DNA from: Owenia fusiformis
Lineage: Eukaryota; Annelida; Polychaeta; Sabellida; Oweniidae
Assembly (NCBI GenBank): GCA_903813345.2
Contig: CAIIXF020000011.1
Span: 3,806,571-3,870,570, forward strand
Length of the DNA: 64,000 nt
Direction: 5' to 3'
Made by a program: the position numbers and the translations under genes. Under the pieces are notes generated by a model. The model was not told the origin of the DNA. It ran no database searches and saw nothing but the letters and a program-made list of their open reading frames with translations. Position 1 is the stretch's first letter. Each line of letters starts with the position of its first letter. Of the stretch, positions 44,801-54,520 are shown one piece after another.

Positions 44801-47420
44801 TCCTCTAGCCTTCTGTGGGATCAAACATGGGTATTTTTTTCAAATCTCATAGGCTTTTGAGCAAATCATTTGTATATCTGTATTATTAAACACATTTTAG
44901 TTTGAAAAAAACAAGAAATTCAAGAATTCAAAAGCTGAACTGTTTTTAATTATTTTACTTGTCATGTTTGAATAGAGAAATAAAAAAGAAAAAAATAATT
45001 CAATTTACCTGCATTTACGAGCCGTTTAAGACAGTCAATATGCCCCATACGTGCTGCCATATGTAAACTTGTCCCTTGCTGACATCTAGCATCGATGTCA
45101 CAATGTTCAAATGACAGCAATGTATCAATGATGTCAGTATGACCCTCAGATGCAGCGATATGTAGAAGAGTTCTATCCTGGGTGTCACTTTGGTGAATGT
45201 CAGCCCCTTGAATAAAACATAATCAAAAGAGCATTAAAAGCAGAATCAGATCCAGCCAGAGGCTGAAAGTAAATGCAGAGTCGGGGTTGTAGCAAAGATA
45301 GGCGAGGCAAAATGATAAGGCAAAGCAAAAAATTGAAAAAGGCGAGGCAAAACTTTGAAGAGTGAGGCAAATTAAAAAAGGTGAGGCAAAAAATTGAAAA
45401 AGGCGAGTCAAACCTTTGAGACTTTGAAAAGGGTGAGGCAAATTGAAAAAGGAAAAGTTGAAAATGGAAAAGGGTGAGGCAAATTGAAAAGGCTGAGGCC
45501 AAATTGAAAAAGGAAAAGTTGAAAATTGAAAAGGCTGAGGCCAAATTGAGTCAAAGGCAATGCAACAATATGATCAGCTTTCATCACTTGAATCAATTGA
45601 TAACGTGAGCTAAAAATATCTGCATTGAAAATACATCTTGACATTTTGAAATGCCAGTCTCACATACATAAGGGTAATTTGAAAAGTGAACCACTAAAAC
45701 TGATGCATATTCAAGTTTAAGGGAATTTTGTAATACCCCGCCATGTTATTTCCCCCGAATCAGCCACCTGGTGGCGAAACGGGTAACTACCTACTCGCAT
45801 CTGAGTAATTCAATTAAAAAAACTGTGTCAATCAAACATTATATTTTTATTATCTAATACAAACATTTGTCACAAAAATGTTCATCTCACTTCTCACAAA
45901 CAACAGACCGCCAATCACATCAAAAGTTTGTAATAACAATATGTCATCTCTTACCAGCACTCAATAGTATTTCCAGACATTGTTTGTGGCCAAGACGACA
46001 GGCCTGAAGTAAAGCCTCATCTAACTCTCTTTGAGAAACACTGCCTGGGACAGCCACCAATAATCCCACCATGCGCTCATTGTTCCCAGATACTGCTGAA
46101 CTCAAACTAAAATAAACAAGCAAATGGATACAAATACTTGGGATAAATTCACAAATACTTGGGATAAATTCATAAATACTTGTGATAAATTCATAAATTC
46201 TTGGGATAAATTCATATATTCTTGGGATAAATTCACAAATACTTGGGATAAATTCATAAATAGTACTTAGGATAAATTCATAAATTCTTGGGATAAATTC
46301 ACAAATGCTTGGGATAAATTCATAAATACTTGGGATAAATTCACAAATACTTGTGATAAATTCATAAATACTTGGGACAAGTTCACAAATACTTTTTTTA
46401 TCCTAACTTCCTTCAGATCAAACAAGAGGACAAGAGGATAAACTAGGATTCAACTATGAATTCGGGGGTATTCTCTTTTCTTGAATCATATTTCAAGTTT
46501 CACATAAAAATGTTCATGAGTATTCAGTTTCAAAACTACTGTGTACAAGGATTGTGATACATCCTAAGGCTTGTTCCCAAATTTTGGGGCTAGCAACATT
46601 CCACTTGGTGAACAAATCTTTAGTCTCAGCTTTCAGGGTAAGGTGGCAATTTCACTTAAAGGAGTGGTATTGATATTGAGAACTTTTTGAACACACATTT
46701 CTCTTAAACCTGTCATAAAAAAATCTAAAAATTTAACACATCGTCAATCTAATGGTCATCTTTTAAATGGAAACAATATAATTTGAAAAATATATATATA
46801 CTTTCATCTATATTGTTTTAGAAAACACACCAAACACTTGTTTTGTTCTTGGTATCATGTTTCCAGAGTGAAATGAAACATCTTTCCGAACCTCATTGGA
46901 ACAAAACGACATAAACACAACATGTTTAGGTCTCTCAATATTGTAATTGTAAAAAGGAAATGTTGGTTGATTTTAAAAAAGTATCTTGTTAATGAAATAA
47001 AAGGTGTATCTTGATTATTATCTATTTTCGGGGGATTTTGGGGAACAATTGCACTAAAAAAACAAAAAAAATGTTAACAAAAACAGTTATACAAAATATT
47101 TCTAAATATTTTTTGCATTAAATTGTTGCCAATCAGTCAACATTACATAAAGCACTGTGTTTTTTTACAGAATGTTTTCAATAATTGATTTGAGAGAAAA
47201 ACATTGTTGAATTCAGTTCTCCATATCAATACCACTCCTTTCACCTAGATATTATTTATGTAATGAATGGATATTTTAAACCGAACATCAAATGTAGAAA
47301 AGGGTTACCTTGCCATGGAGATTGAGTCAGGAGTAGGTCAGTGATTCTGTTGGATTCTATTGGACCATTTATTGTTGTTGAAGAGTCATTGCCATGACTA
47401 CTGCAGTCAGTTGTGGTCAT
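41897..47420 (-). CDS. Ankyrin-repeat and SOCS-box protein (ASB family), six exons
   Basis: Coding exons on the minus strand are 47309-47420, 45955-46095, 45009-45206, 44380-44504, 43116-43218 and 41897-42528. All junction phases agree, giving about 436 residues. The first exon encodes a polar Ser/Thr-rich leader. The middle exons encode serial ankyrin repeats (LLHIAASEGHTDIIDTLL, SLHMAARMGHIDCLKRLV, ALHYACKK, AMHYLAQKGHKKCLQHLI). The last exon ends with a SOCS box: TLRQLCR, then LPLPQTVLDYL. ASB proteins use the SOCS box to recruit Elongin B/C and Cullin-5, and the ankyrin face to choose substrates for ubiquitylation. The start at 47420 is chosen by frame; an upstream in-frame ATG at 47462 or a further exon is possible. 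The acceptor of exon 2 is ambiguous (see findings). The paralogue number is not assignable. Confidence 0.88.
43407..43802 (+). mobile_element. MITE with perfect 25-bp terminal inverted repeats, in an ASB intron
   Basis: The ends AAGGACGATTCTCGGTTTGG (continuing AGAAC) and CCAAACCGAGAATCGTCCTT are perfect inverted complements. The interior is a diverged direct dimer (two TTATCCCTGCTTC blocks and two GATTTAAATGTC / GATTTGAATGTC blocks). It matches 288-677 in the opposite orientation. It lies in the intron between the exons at 43116-43218 and 44380-44504. Confidence 0.85.
44255..44395 (-). repeat. Tandem duplications of an exon end with its 5' splice site
   Basis: On the minus strand, AAATGCACAG/GTATGATT (the true exon end and donor at 44380) is followed by about four more imperfect copies of an 18-20 bp unit: ATGCATAGGTATTATTAA, ATGGACTGTTATGATTAA, ATGCACAGTTATGATTAA and ATGAACAGGTACAGTATC. 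At least two of the extra copies keep AG/GT. Confidence 0.75.
45229..45550. repeat. Purine-rich intronic minisatellite
   Basis: Irregular repeats of GAGGCAAATTGAAAAAGG / GGCGAGGCAAAA (about 20-24 bp), purine-rich on the plus strand. Intron of the ASB-like gene. Minus-strand open frames here are products of the repeat. Confidence 0.75.
46117..46395. repeat. 21-bp intronic minisatellite
   Basis: About 13 copies of AAATACTTGGGATAAATTCA(C/T), beginning about 10 bp upstream (in gene orientation) of the exon 2 acceptor of the ASB-like gene. Confidence 0.9.
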
Positions 47421-47499
47421 AGGTGAATATGCTGTACAAATGGTAATTCTACAAGTACACAAAAACAGAATTGAGACATCAGCTCTTGCCTTATGCTGT

Positions 47500-50279
47500 A
47501 GGCATTTTCACGAATAAGTGACACTTTTCAGTATTTTTTTGTAACAGCATCATTACTTATTCAATTTAAGGTATAAAAGAAAAACAATGCTTTCTAGAAG
47601 TTGGTATCATAATGTTCTTATATGCACATCATGAAAAAATACAATATGTTATTGCTTATTTTAAATATCAACAAGTAATGACCCAAAATATGCTGTTTTT
47701 TGGTGTAACAAGCATTTCACTTCAATTGTGACCATGTTTACATGATCACCGAAGGGCTAATATCATAGATAGGTAGACAATTTTATACCAAGTAGTAGCT
47801 AAATCATTTATCTTTAATATGTTTTTTAAATTGTTTTAAACACTGTCATATTGCCCAAGTTATAACCGTTTTTATGTCATGACTACTCTGTAACACCTTT
47901 CCATTTTTTGGAGAGGTATTTTATGTTTTTTAACACAGAAAATCTGTAGCTGATTATTTTCCTTCTTATAAAATGATTTTGAATAGCTAACATATTCATG
48001 TATAACTTATAAAAAGCTTTTCACTTGGAATTAATTAATTAACAAATAGCAAATAAAAGTTCTGAATCATTTTTTAGGAGTCACAAACCATGAGGTGTCC
48101 GTAATGACAAAGTTTCTACAATTTACACAGTACTTATATCTTAACTATTCTTATTTTTCAATTAAATGAACATAACTTATCAATGAAATAATAATTTAAC
48201 AGTGATTGACCTTTTACTTTCTGATCCAGAAGCAGATATGGTGTCTAAAATCTAGTGAGGTGTCCGTAATGCTACCTAGTTTCTCAATTCAAATTGTAGA
48301 ATTAGCTTACTTTATCCCCAAAATCACTGTTGAATACTTCCCAAGTGTCTCTCTACACATGTTTATTAAATCTAAACTGGTATTGCCACTGAAAATATTT
48401 GAAATTTTTTTTACCATAAGCTATAGGGGTCCATTTTACAAACATCAGTGCTGATTAAAAATGAGGCAGAAACTAATTAAAATTGATTTTAAATTCCAAG
48501 TCTTGACTAGGCATATCGAGTCAAAACCAGATTTAGCTTTTTTAAATAAATAGAAACAAATAAAAAGAATAAATAGTTTTTAAAAAACATTACGGACACC
48601 TCAAGCCTATTGATTTAATGTTTATAGCAAAAATAATGTATTTTCAAAGTAGTAATTAACCTTTATGAGTAAAAAATGGAGAAAACAAAGTATGCAGAGG
48701 AGGAAAAAGATATTAGGTTCAAAATACAAACCAACAAAAGAAAATAAGAGGAAACATGTACCAGAAAGAAAAAGTTAAAAATGTTGCACTTGAAAGGCAA
48801 TATATCTAATAGTGATAATAGTCCAAAGGTTTAAACGCATTGTACTGAAATGAGTTTATTCTGAAAACACATTCTGAAACAACTCATGAAGTATCAAAAA
48901 AGCATTGCATCCAAAACCATGATATTTGTAATTCATATAAACACAATGTTCTTTAATTGTATCTAGTGGAGATGATGAGTTTTAATCTTTTGTGACAACT
49001 AGACCAAAGAACAGCAAGTACCCAAAAACAGCAGCAAGGGTGTTTCAAGTTCATTTTGGTTAAATATATGAAAAGCATAATTCATTTTTGATTATATATA
49101 TTTATTTTAAATTGTTTGTGTCATTTGATATACTACACCTTGAAGTTTGTAGTGTAGTCAATTTTTTACCTTGACTTGTTCTTTCCTTAAGCTTGTGTTC
49201 ATTTATTTGAATTGCCTGGCTTGGCAGGATATGTGTCTTGAAGCAAGACTCATTTGTTGGACAAAACTAAAACAGTAATATGGTTCCAATAGAATGATAT
49301 TACCACATAACATTCTATTCAAAACATACTAAATTTCAACACAAAAAAGAGTATAGTAATAAGAGGTAAACTGAGATCCATAATGTTTGAGATAAAATGA
49401 CTATAATTAATTAAATAATTAAATAGGACCATATCCAAGTGATTTCACTTCTTAAAATGTTCAGTCCAGGTACAGATTGTTTTCCTTTTGTTATCTTGCT
49501 CAATGTAAAGTATATGCTGTTAAATCATATATTTCTTTGTAAAATTCAATGTATGTCTACATGTATATTGTTTACCTAGGCAAGGAGGCTAGATAAAGTT
49601 CATTAACCATACATATTCAATTATTTTGATCAATAATTGTTATGAAAAGGTTTTTGTATATATACATCTTCAAACAAAACTTACTTTTGCGACCTAATAC
49701 TGAAAAGAATTTAAAACAAGCAAATTTGAGGTGTCCGTAATGCAATCTCTTTCATTATTTAAACATAAATTGACAGATTTTGAAACAAACACAGATAATT
49801 CAGTGGATAGCAATTAAAAGACCATGGAATGATCCACAAAATTTGATACTTTTTTGGGGGCTGCAATGTGAATTTATCTAATTATGTGACTTTATTTTGT
49901 AAAATCTAATTCATTAAGTGATGAAGGAGACATGTTCAAATCAAATTGTACTTTTTCTTTAAATTTCGCAGCTAATTGTTGTACAAAATGTGTTATCAAT
50001 GATAAAAGACTTAAAAATATATGTCAGAAACAAAAATATTCCTGTTTTGAATTTTGGTTTTTGAGCATATTGAGAGTGAATTGTCCGTAATGCCAATTTT
50101 AGTACCTATAAAGATGACAGTTTTTTGTAAATTTGCAGATGCGGATACTTAGGAATTTTTACATCATCAGAAGCCCGACATACGAAAGTGTAAAAATCTT
50201 CATAAACAATAAGAAAAACTAAAAAAAAATTTTTGGACATTTTGAAATGGAAAAGTGTCACTTATTCGTGAAAATGCCT
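47500..50279. mobile_element. 2.78-kb non-autonomous DNA element with 30-bp inverted termini
   Basis: AGGCATTTTCACGAATAAGT (continuing GACACTTTTC) at 47500-47529 is perfectly inverted at 50250-50279. TGT flanks both sides. The interior is AT-rich with no frame above 82 codons, and contains five copies of GTGTCCGTAATG or a close variant at about 48091, 48257, 48586 (inverted), 49729 and 50081. It is inserted into a short tandem repeat whose units remain on both sides (47433-47499 and 50280-50360). No superfamily can be named from the ends. Confidence 0.8.
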
Positions 50280-50384
50280 TGTATAAAATGGTAATTCTAC
50301 AAAACAGTACACAAAAACATCAGATCAGATCAATGCTTTTGCTGTACAAATGGTAGTAGTATACGGCGGGCCTTTCGACCTACA

Positions 50385-50545
50385 ACCTGCACCTGCACCA
50401 TACACCATGGTGCACCGGAAGTGGTGCACCGGAAGTGACGTCATAGATCACGTGGTAAGATGGTGCACCGGAAGTGACTGCACCGGAAGTGGAAGTGACG
50501 ACATAGGTCACATGGTTACTGATATAACTGGTCAAGGTTACTGAT
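50385..50545 (+). promoter_or_regulatory. Cluster of ETS, CRE and E-box motifs in the outer left arm
   Basis: ACCGGAAGT (ETS consensus) occurs four times between 50414 and 50492, TGACGTCA (CRE) at about 50436, and CACGTG at about 50450. A composite ACCGGAAGTGGAAGTGACGTCA recurs at about 51003-51025. These are classic animal promoter motifs; their function here is not shown. Confidence 0.5.
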
Positions 50546-50689
50546 AAGAGAGAGATAATAAACTGATATCACACTGAAAAAGATGGTCAAAGGTTACTGA
50601 TAATTGATAAGAGAGAGGTAATAAACTGATAAGACAGTGAAAAACATGGCCAAAGGTTACTGATAATTGATAAGAGAGAGATAATAAAC

Positions 50690-51413
50690 TGATAAGACAG
50701 TGAAAAGATAACTACCATGGTTTCTGATATAACTGGACAAAGGTTATATTGATAAAAGAACATAGGTTTGAGTTGAATGCACAGAAATGATGTCATACGT
50801 CACATGGTTACTGATATAACTGGTCAAAGGTTACTGATAACTGATAAGAGAGAGCTCAATTGATTAGATAATCAAACAAACACTGTTAAGGTAACCTGGT
50901 GACTATGTGATAAGCTATCTTGTCTACTTCATGGATGTTTCATTGTTATAGGTCAAAGGTGGATAACAAACTGATAAAACAGTAAAAAAGATAAGACGAT
51001 GTACCGGAAGTGGAAGTGACGTCATAGGTCACATGGTTACTGATATAACTGGTCAAAGGTTACTGTAATTGATAAGAGAGAGATAATAAACTGATAAGAC
51101 AGTGAAAAAGATAACTACCATGGTTTCTGATATAACTGGACATAGGTTACTGATAATTGATAAAAGAACATAGGTTTGAGTTCTATGCCCAATGCACAGA
51201 AATGATGTCATGGGTCACATGGTTACTGATATAACTGGTCAAAGGTTACTGATAACTGATAAGAGAGAGCTCAATTGATAAGATATTCAAACAAACACTG
51301 CAAAGGTAACCTGGTGACTATGTGATGAGCTATCTTGTCTAGTTCATGGATGTTTCATTGTTATAGGTCAAAGGTTGATAACAAACTGATAAAATAGTAA
51401 AAAAGATAACTGC
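50690..51413. repeat. 402-bp direct tandem duplication in the left arm
   Basis: ATAACTACCATGGTTTCTGA at 50708 recurs at 51110, and the following sequence (GATAAAAGAACATAGGTTTG, AACCTGGTGACTATGTGAT, GATGTTTCATTGTTATAGGT) repeats in the same order at an offset of about 402 bp. Confidence 0.85.
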
Positions 51414-52369
51414 AGAACCATTTCAACCAAACAGGTTTTAGCTTGCAGAATTATTTTAACCAATCAGAGTACAGTAATTTTTAACCAATCAGGTTTTGAC
51501 TTGCAGAATCATTTTAACCAATCAGGGCACAGTATGTTTGGATTATTTTAACCAATTATGTTTAGAGTTTCAGAATAATTTTAACCAATCGGGTTGCGGT
51601 ATATTCTCATCCAATCAGATAAAAGAAAATCACCCAATAGAGGAGAATTTCTGCACAATTTAACAAGTTCAGACAGGTATTGAATATTTATAACCAAAAA
51701 GTCTCCTGAGTTATTTTAGAATATTTTTAAATTGTCAAGTTGATCAATTTGTGCTAATTTTTTCTCCAAACGATTACTTGATTCTTACTTTGGAGTCATT
51801 TTAGAATATTTTTCCAATCTTCACGCTTGAGTGATTTTCGCTTATTTCTTGAGTTTGAGGTATTTAATCACCAAATGGACACAGTATTCTTACTCCCGAT
51901 ACATTTAAGAGCATTTTTACAATTTTCACGCTTGAGTGATTTTTGGTGATTCCTGGAGTTTGAGGCATTCTTTTACCAAACGATCACTTGATTCTTACTC
52001 CTGGGTCATTTTAAAGTATTTTTTGAAGTGTCACGTTTCGGCGATTTCAGTCACTGTTGATCGATTTCTGCTAATTTTTGGAGTTTAAGCCATTTTCACA
52101 AAATAGACACCCACCCACTATACAAAATAACACGCTTTAATAGGCATCTGTTAATTTAACATGCCACTGATAAAAATATAAACACCTACAAGATAAATAA
52201 TAAAAAATGCTAACGTTAACAGTTTTACAGCAGAACATTTTCGACCAATCAAAGTGTATATGCAAATGAGCTGCAGAACCATTTCAATCAATCAGATCAG
52301 ATTATTGCACTCTTCGACCCCACCACCGCCGCCGCCACCGCCGCCGCCACCGCCGCCGCCGCCGCCACC
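51087..52369. repeat. Left inverted repeat of the ATPase element
   Basis: Complement of 54521-55809 with very few differences; the clearest is a small indel near 51677-51690 against 55183-55205. It holds eight CCAAT or CCAAA boxes at 51427-51638 and ends inward in (CCG)n at 52319-52370. Confidence 0.93.
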
Positions 52370-52417
52370 TTTTGTGCCTTTATCATATTTTATTCAACAG
52401 AGGGATGTATTAAAACT

Positions 52418-52425
52418 ATATAAGT
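52418..52425 (+). promoter_or_regulatory. TATA box of the ATPase gene
   Basis: TATATAAG lies 59 bp upstream of the ATG at 52477 and just inside the left inverted repeat. A TCATTCATTCAGCG initiator-like segment lies about 30 bp downstream. Confidence 0.7.
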
Positions 52426-52476
52426 GAAAAGCAGGCTTGATTCATTCATTCAGCGCAACCTCATCTACGTGGCAAC

Positions 52477-53913
52477 ATGGATTATATTTGCTCCGTGTGT
52501 TCTGGCACATTTGCCAGGAAGGATATTCTTCTGAGACATATGAGAAACATTCACAAAAAAGATGAGACTAACTTCGATCTCGACTCACCTATACAGTTCA
52601 GGCATCCATTTACTAAAATTGTTGCAGGTCCTACTGGATGTGGAAAGACAACCTATGTTGTCGACCTTATTGATAGAGCCGAACAATTAATCAATCCACC
52701 ACCACAAAGAATAGTATGGTTCTTCAAACAATGGCAGCCTTTGTATGCAGAAATAAAGAGAAAACAGCCTCATATCGAGTTTGTTATGGGACTTTGCGAT
52801 GACTTGATGAAGCCCGATTACTTCGATGGAAATGTGACCAATTTGGTTGTGATAGATGACCTCATGGCGGACCTTAACAAGGCAGTTACATTGCTATACA
52901 CAGTGGGTTCTCATCACAAAAATATATCCATTATCACGCTACAACAAAATATTTTCCCACCCAATGGAGAAAGCAGAACAATGAGCTTAAACAGCCATTA
53001 CTTGGTTCTGTTCAAGAACCCGAGGGATCAAAGACAGATAAGTGTTTTGGCATCTCAAATGTATCCTGGAAAGACACATATTTTACTTGACATTTACAGA
53101 CAAGCTACGGAAAATCCATTTGGTTACTTAGTGGTGGATCTGAAGCAAGAAACTGAAGATGGTTCGAGGCTTAAGCCTAATGCATTGCAGCAAGTTGCAG
53201 AAAGTGTTCCATATACATCATTTCAACATTTTTATAACACGGCAGGGAGCTCCACTGCTCAACAGAGGCAAGATATGTCGGAATTCCGACCAAATACCAT
53301 TGTTCAACCAACTCAGATGGATGCTACGTATCCAGGTCTAATGGATGATGTTACTCTAAGAAACCCCTCCGTTTTACATCTCCCCCATTGTAAAGACTGT
53401 GGAACAGTGTTGATTACCACAAAACATGCAGACATACATCAAAAATATTGCCAATATGAAGACTCTGGTAAAAATGAACCCCATGCTGAAGATTTGAAGG
53501 AAAATTATACATTTTCTACTCTGAAGCAGAACGTGTTGGATGTATTGAAAAAAGAAGCTGACACTTTGTATGAAAAATACACTACCAGGGGATTACCAGA
53601 GAAGGAAATTACTCAAAAGCTCAAAGCAAAACTTTATCCCAAAGCAAAATCTGAGTTTTTAAATGACTATGGTGAAATTCTGAGGTTATTTATTGAAGTC
53701 AAAGATGCCGATGTACATCGAGAAATAGTAGAAGAAATTGAATTCTTAGTTGATCAAGACATGTCTCTGTCGAGAGCTATCAGAAAAACTTTGGCCAAAT
53801 ATTCTTATATCGCTGATGAAATGTTTAACGATGAAGCGTCTATTGACGGACATGATTCAGAAGATACAGATACATCTGGTGAGATGGAAGAAGAACGTAG
53901 TGAGATTTTGTGA
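52477..53913 (+). CDS. FtsK/HerA (A32-like) packaging-type ATPase with N-terminal C2H2 finger
   Basis: An intact 478-residue frame. A C2H2 zinc finger (C5, C8, H21, H26) is followed at residues 51-58 by a Walker A motif GPTGCGKT. Walker B is LVVIDD at 123-128, and a polar TLQQN strand at 154-158 sits where the sensor lies in FtsK/HerA ATPases. A second Cys/His cluster (C305, C308, H317 or H321, C325) follows. The C-terminal third is helical and ends in an acidic Ser/Thr/Glu tail. Enzymes of this family pump DNA into viral capsids (poxvirus A32, Polinton and adintovirus ATPases). Here the ATPase domain is about 220 residues, and the fused fingers suggest DNA-end recognition, which is inference. 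TATA promoter upstream; the second gene follows 60 bp downstream. All catalytic motifs are intact. Confidence 0.88.
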   Translation: MDYICSVCSGTFARKDILLRHMRNIHKKDETNFDLDSPIQFRHPFTKIVAGPTGCGKTTYVVDLIDRAEQLINPPPQRIVWFFKQWQPLYAEIKRKQPHIEFVMGLCDDLMKPDYFDGNVTNLVVIDDLMADLNKAVTLLYTVGSHHKNISIITLQQNIFPPNGESRTMSLNSHYLVLFKNPRDQRQISVLASQMYPGKTHILLDIYRQATENPFGYLVVDLKQETEDGSRLKPNALQQVAESVPYTSFQHFYNTAGSSTAQQRQDMSEFRPNTIVQPTQMDATYPGLMDDVTLRNPSVLHLPHCKDCGTVLITTKHADIHQKYCQYEDSGKNEPHAEDLKENYTFSTLKQNVLDVLKKEADTLYEKYTTRGLPEKEITQKLKAKLYPKAKSEFLNDYGEILRLFIEVKDADVHREIVEEIEFLVDQDMSLSRAIRKTLAKYSYIADEMFNDEASIDGHDSEDTDTSGEMEEERSEIL

Positions 53914-53973
53914 ATGAACGTTCCGTAGTCCCTTTTAGTCACTACGATGAGAATATAAAGAGAAACCTTAGAC

Positions 53974-54408
53974 ATGAGCATCATATATTTGAGAGAAACT
54001 GAGGAAGCAACAATGCCTAAGATAGTGCCTTATGTGGATGACCCAGAAGTGTGGAAGAAGTTTATACGAGCCCAGGTAGAAGGTAGAGTCATAGAACACG
54101 CTGGATATGGTAGGCGAGGAAAACTCAAGTGGATACCAGTGTCATCAGTCCGCGAACCAATTGTTCAACACGTCAGTCCCACTGAAGCTGTTTATCAGAG
54201 GGCAAAGGCAGAAATTGACAAGCAGCAGAAAGAAATGGCTGAACGGGATCTGCCATCAAAGAGAGTTTACAGACAAATGAGTGACAATGATTCCTTTGAC
54301 CACACCTATAATGGAAATGTGATGAATAGACTTTTTAAGAAACCTAAGAAAAAGAGGGATGTTATGGTGTATTCTGGCCCACCTGGAAAACGTCAACGCA
54401 GACAGTGA
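53974..54408 (+). CDS. 144-aa basic protein paired with the ATPase
   Basis: An intact frame 60 bp after the ATPase stop, same strand. A second ATG at 54013 (giving MPKIVPY) may be the real start. It has an early DDPEVWKKF segment, a central helical EIDKQQKEMAERD segment, and a strongly basic tail with a nuclear-localisation-like KKPKKKR and final GKRQRRQ. Size and charge suit a DNA-binding core or packaging co-factor, but I recognise no family. AATAAA at about 54460 could serve both genes. Both frames are open between arms that have stayed nearly identical, which argues for recent activity. Confidence 0.75.
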   Translation: MSIIYLRETEEATMPKIVPYVDDPEVWKKFIRAQVEGRVIEHAGYGRRGKLKWIPVSSVREPIVQHVSPTEAVYQRAKAEIDKQQKEMAERDLPSKRVYRQMSDNDSFDHTYNGNVMNRLFKKPKKKRDVMVYSGPPGKRQRRQ

Positions 54409-54459
54409 TCATCAACAATGGACTATGAAATAATTTGTATAAATGACAATATGTATATT

Positions 54460-54465
54460 AAATAA
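54460..54465 (+). terminator. Polyadenylation signal AATAAA
   Basis: Located about 50 bp after the stop of the 144-aa gene, before the right inverted repeat. Confidence 0.6.
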
Positions 54466-54520
54466 ACAACTAAAGCACTAAAATGCATTTTACTGTTATT
54501 GTTGGGTTGTTGTTGATAGT

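Noticed and set aside
45200-45644. Phe/Leu-rich minus-strand ORFs
   Set aside because: Produced by the purine-rich intronic minisatellite of the ASB-like gene.
45765-45785. CCACCTGGTGGCG as a CTCF-type site
   Set aside because: A single short palindromic match in an intron, not enough to support a claim.
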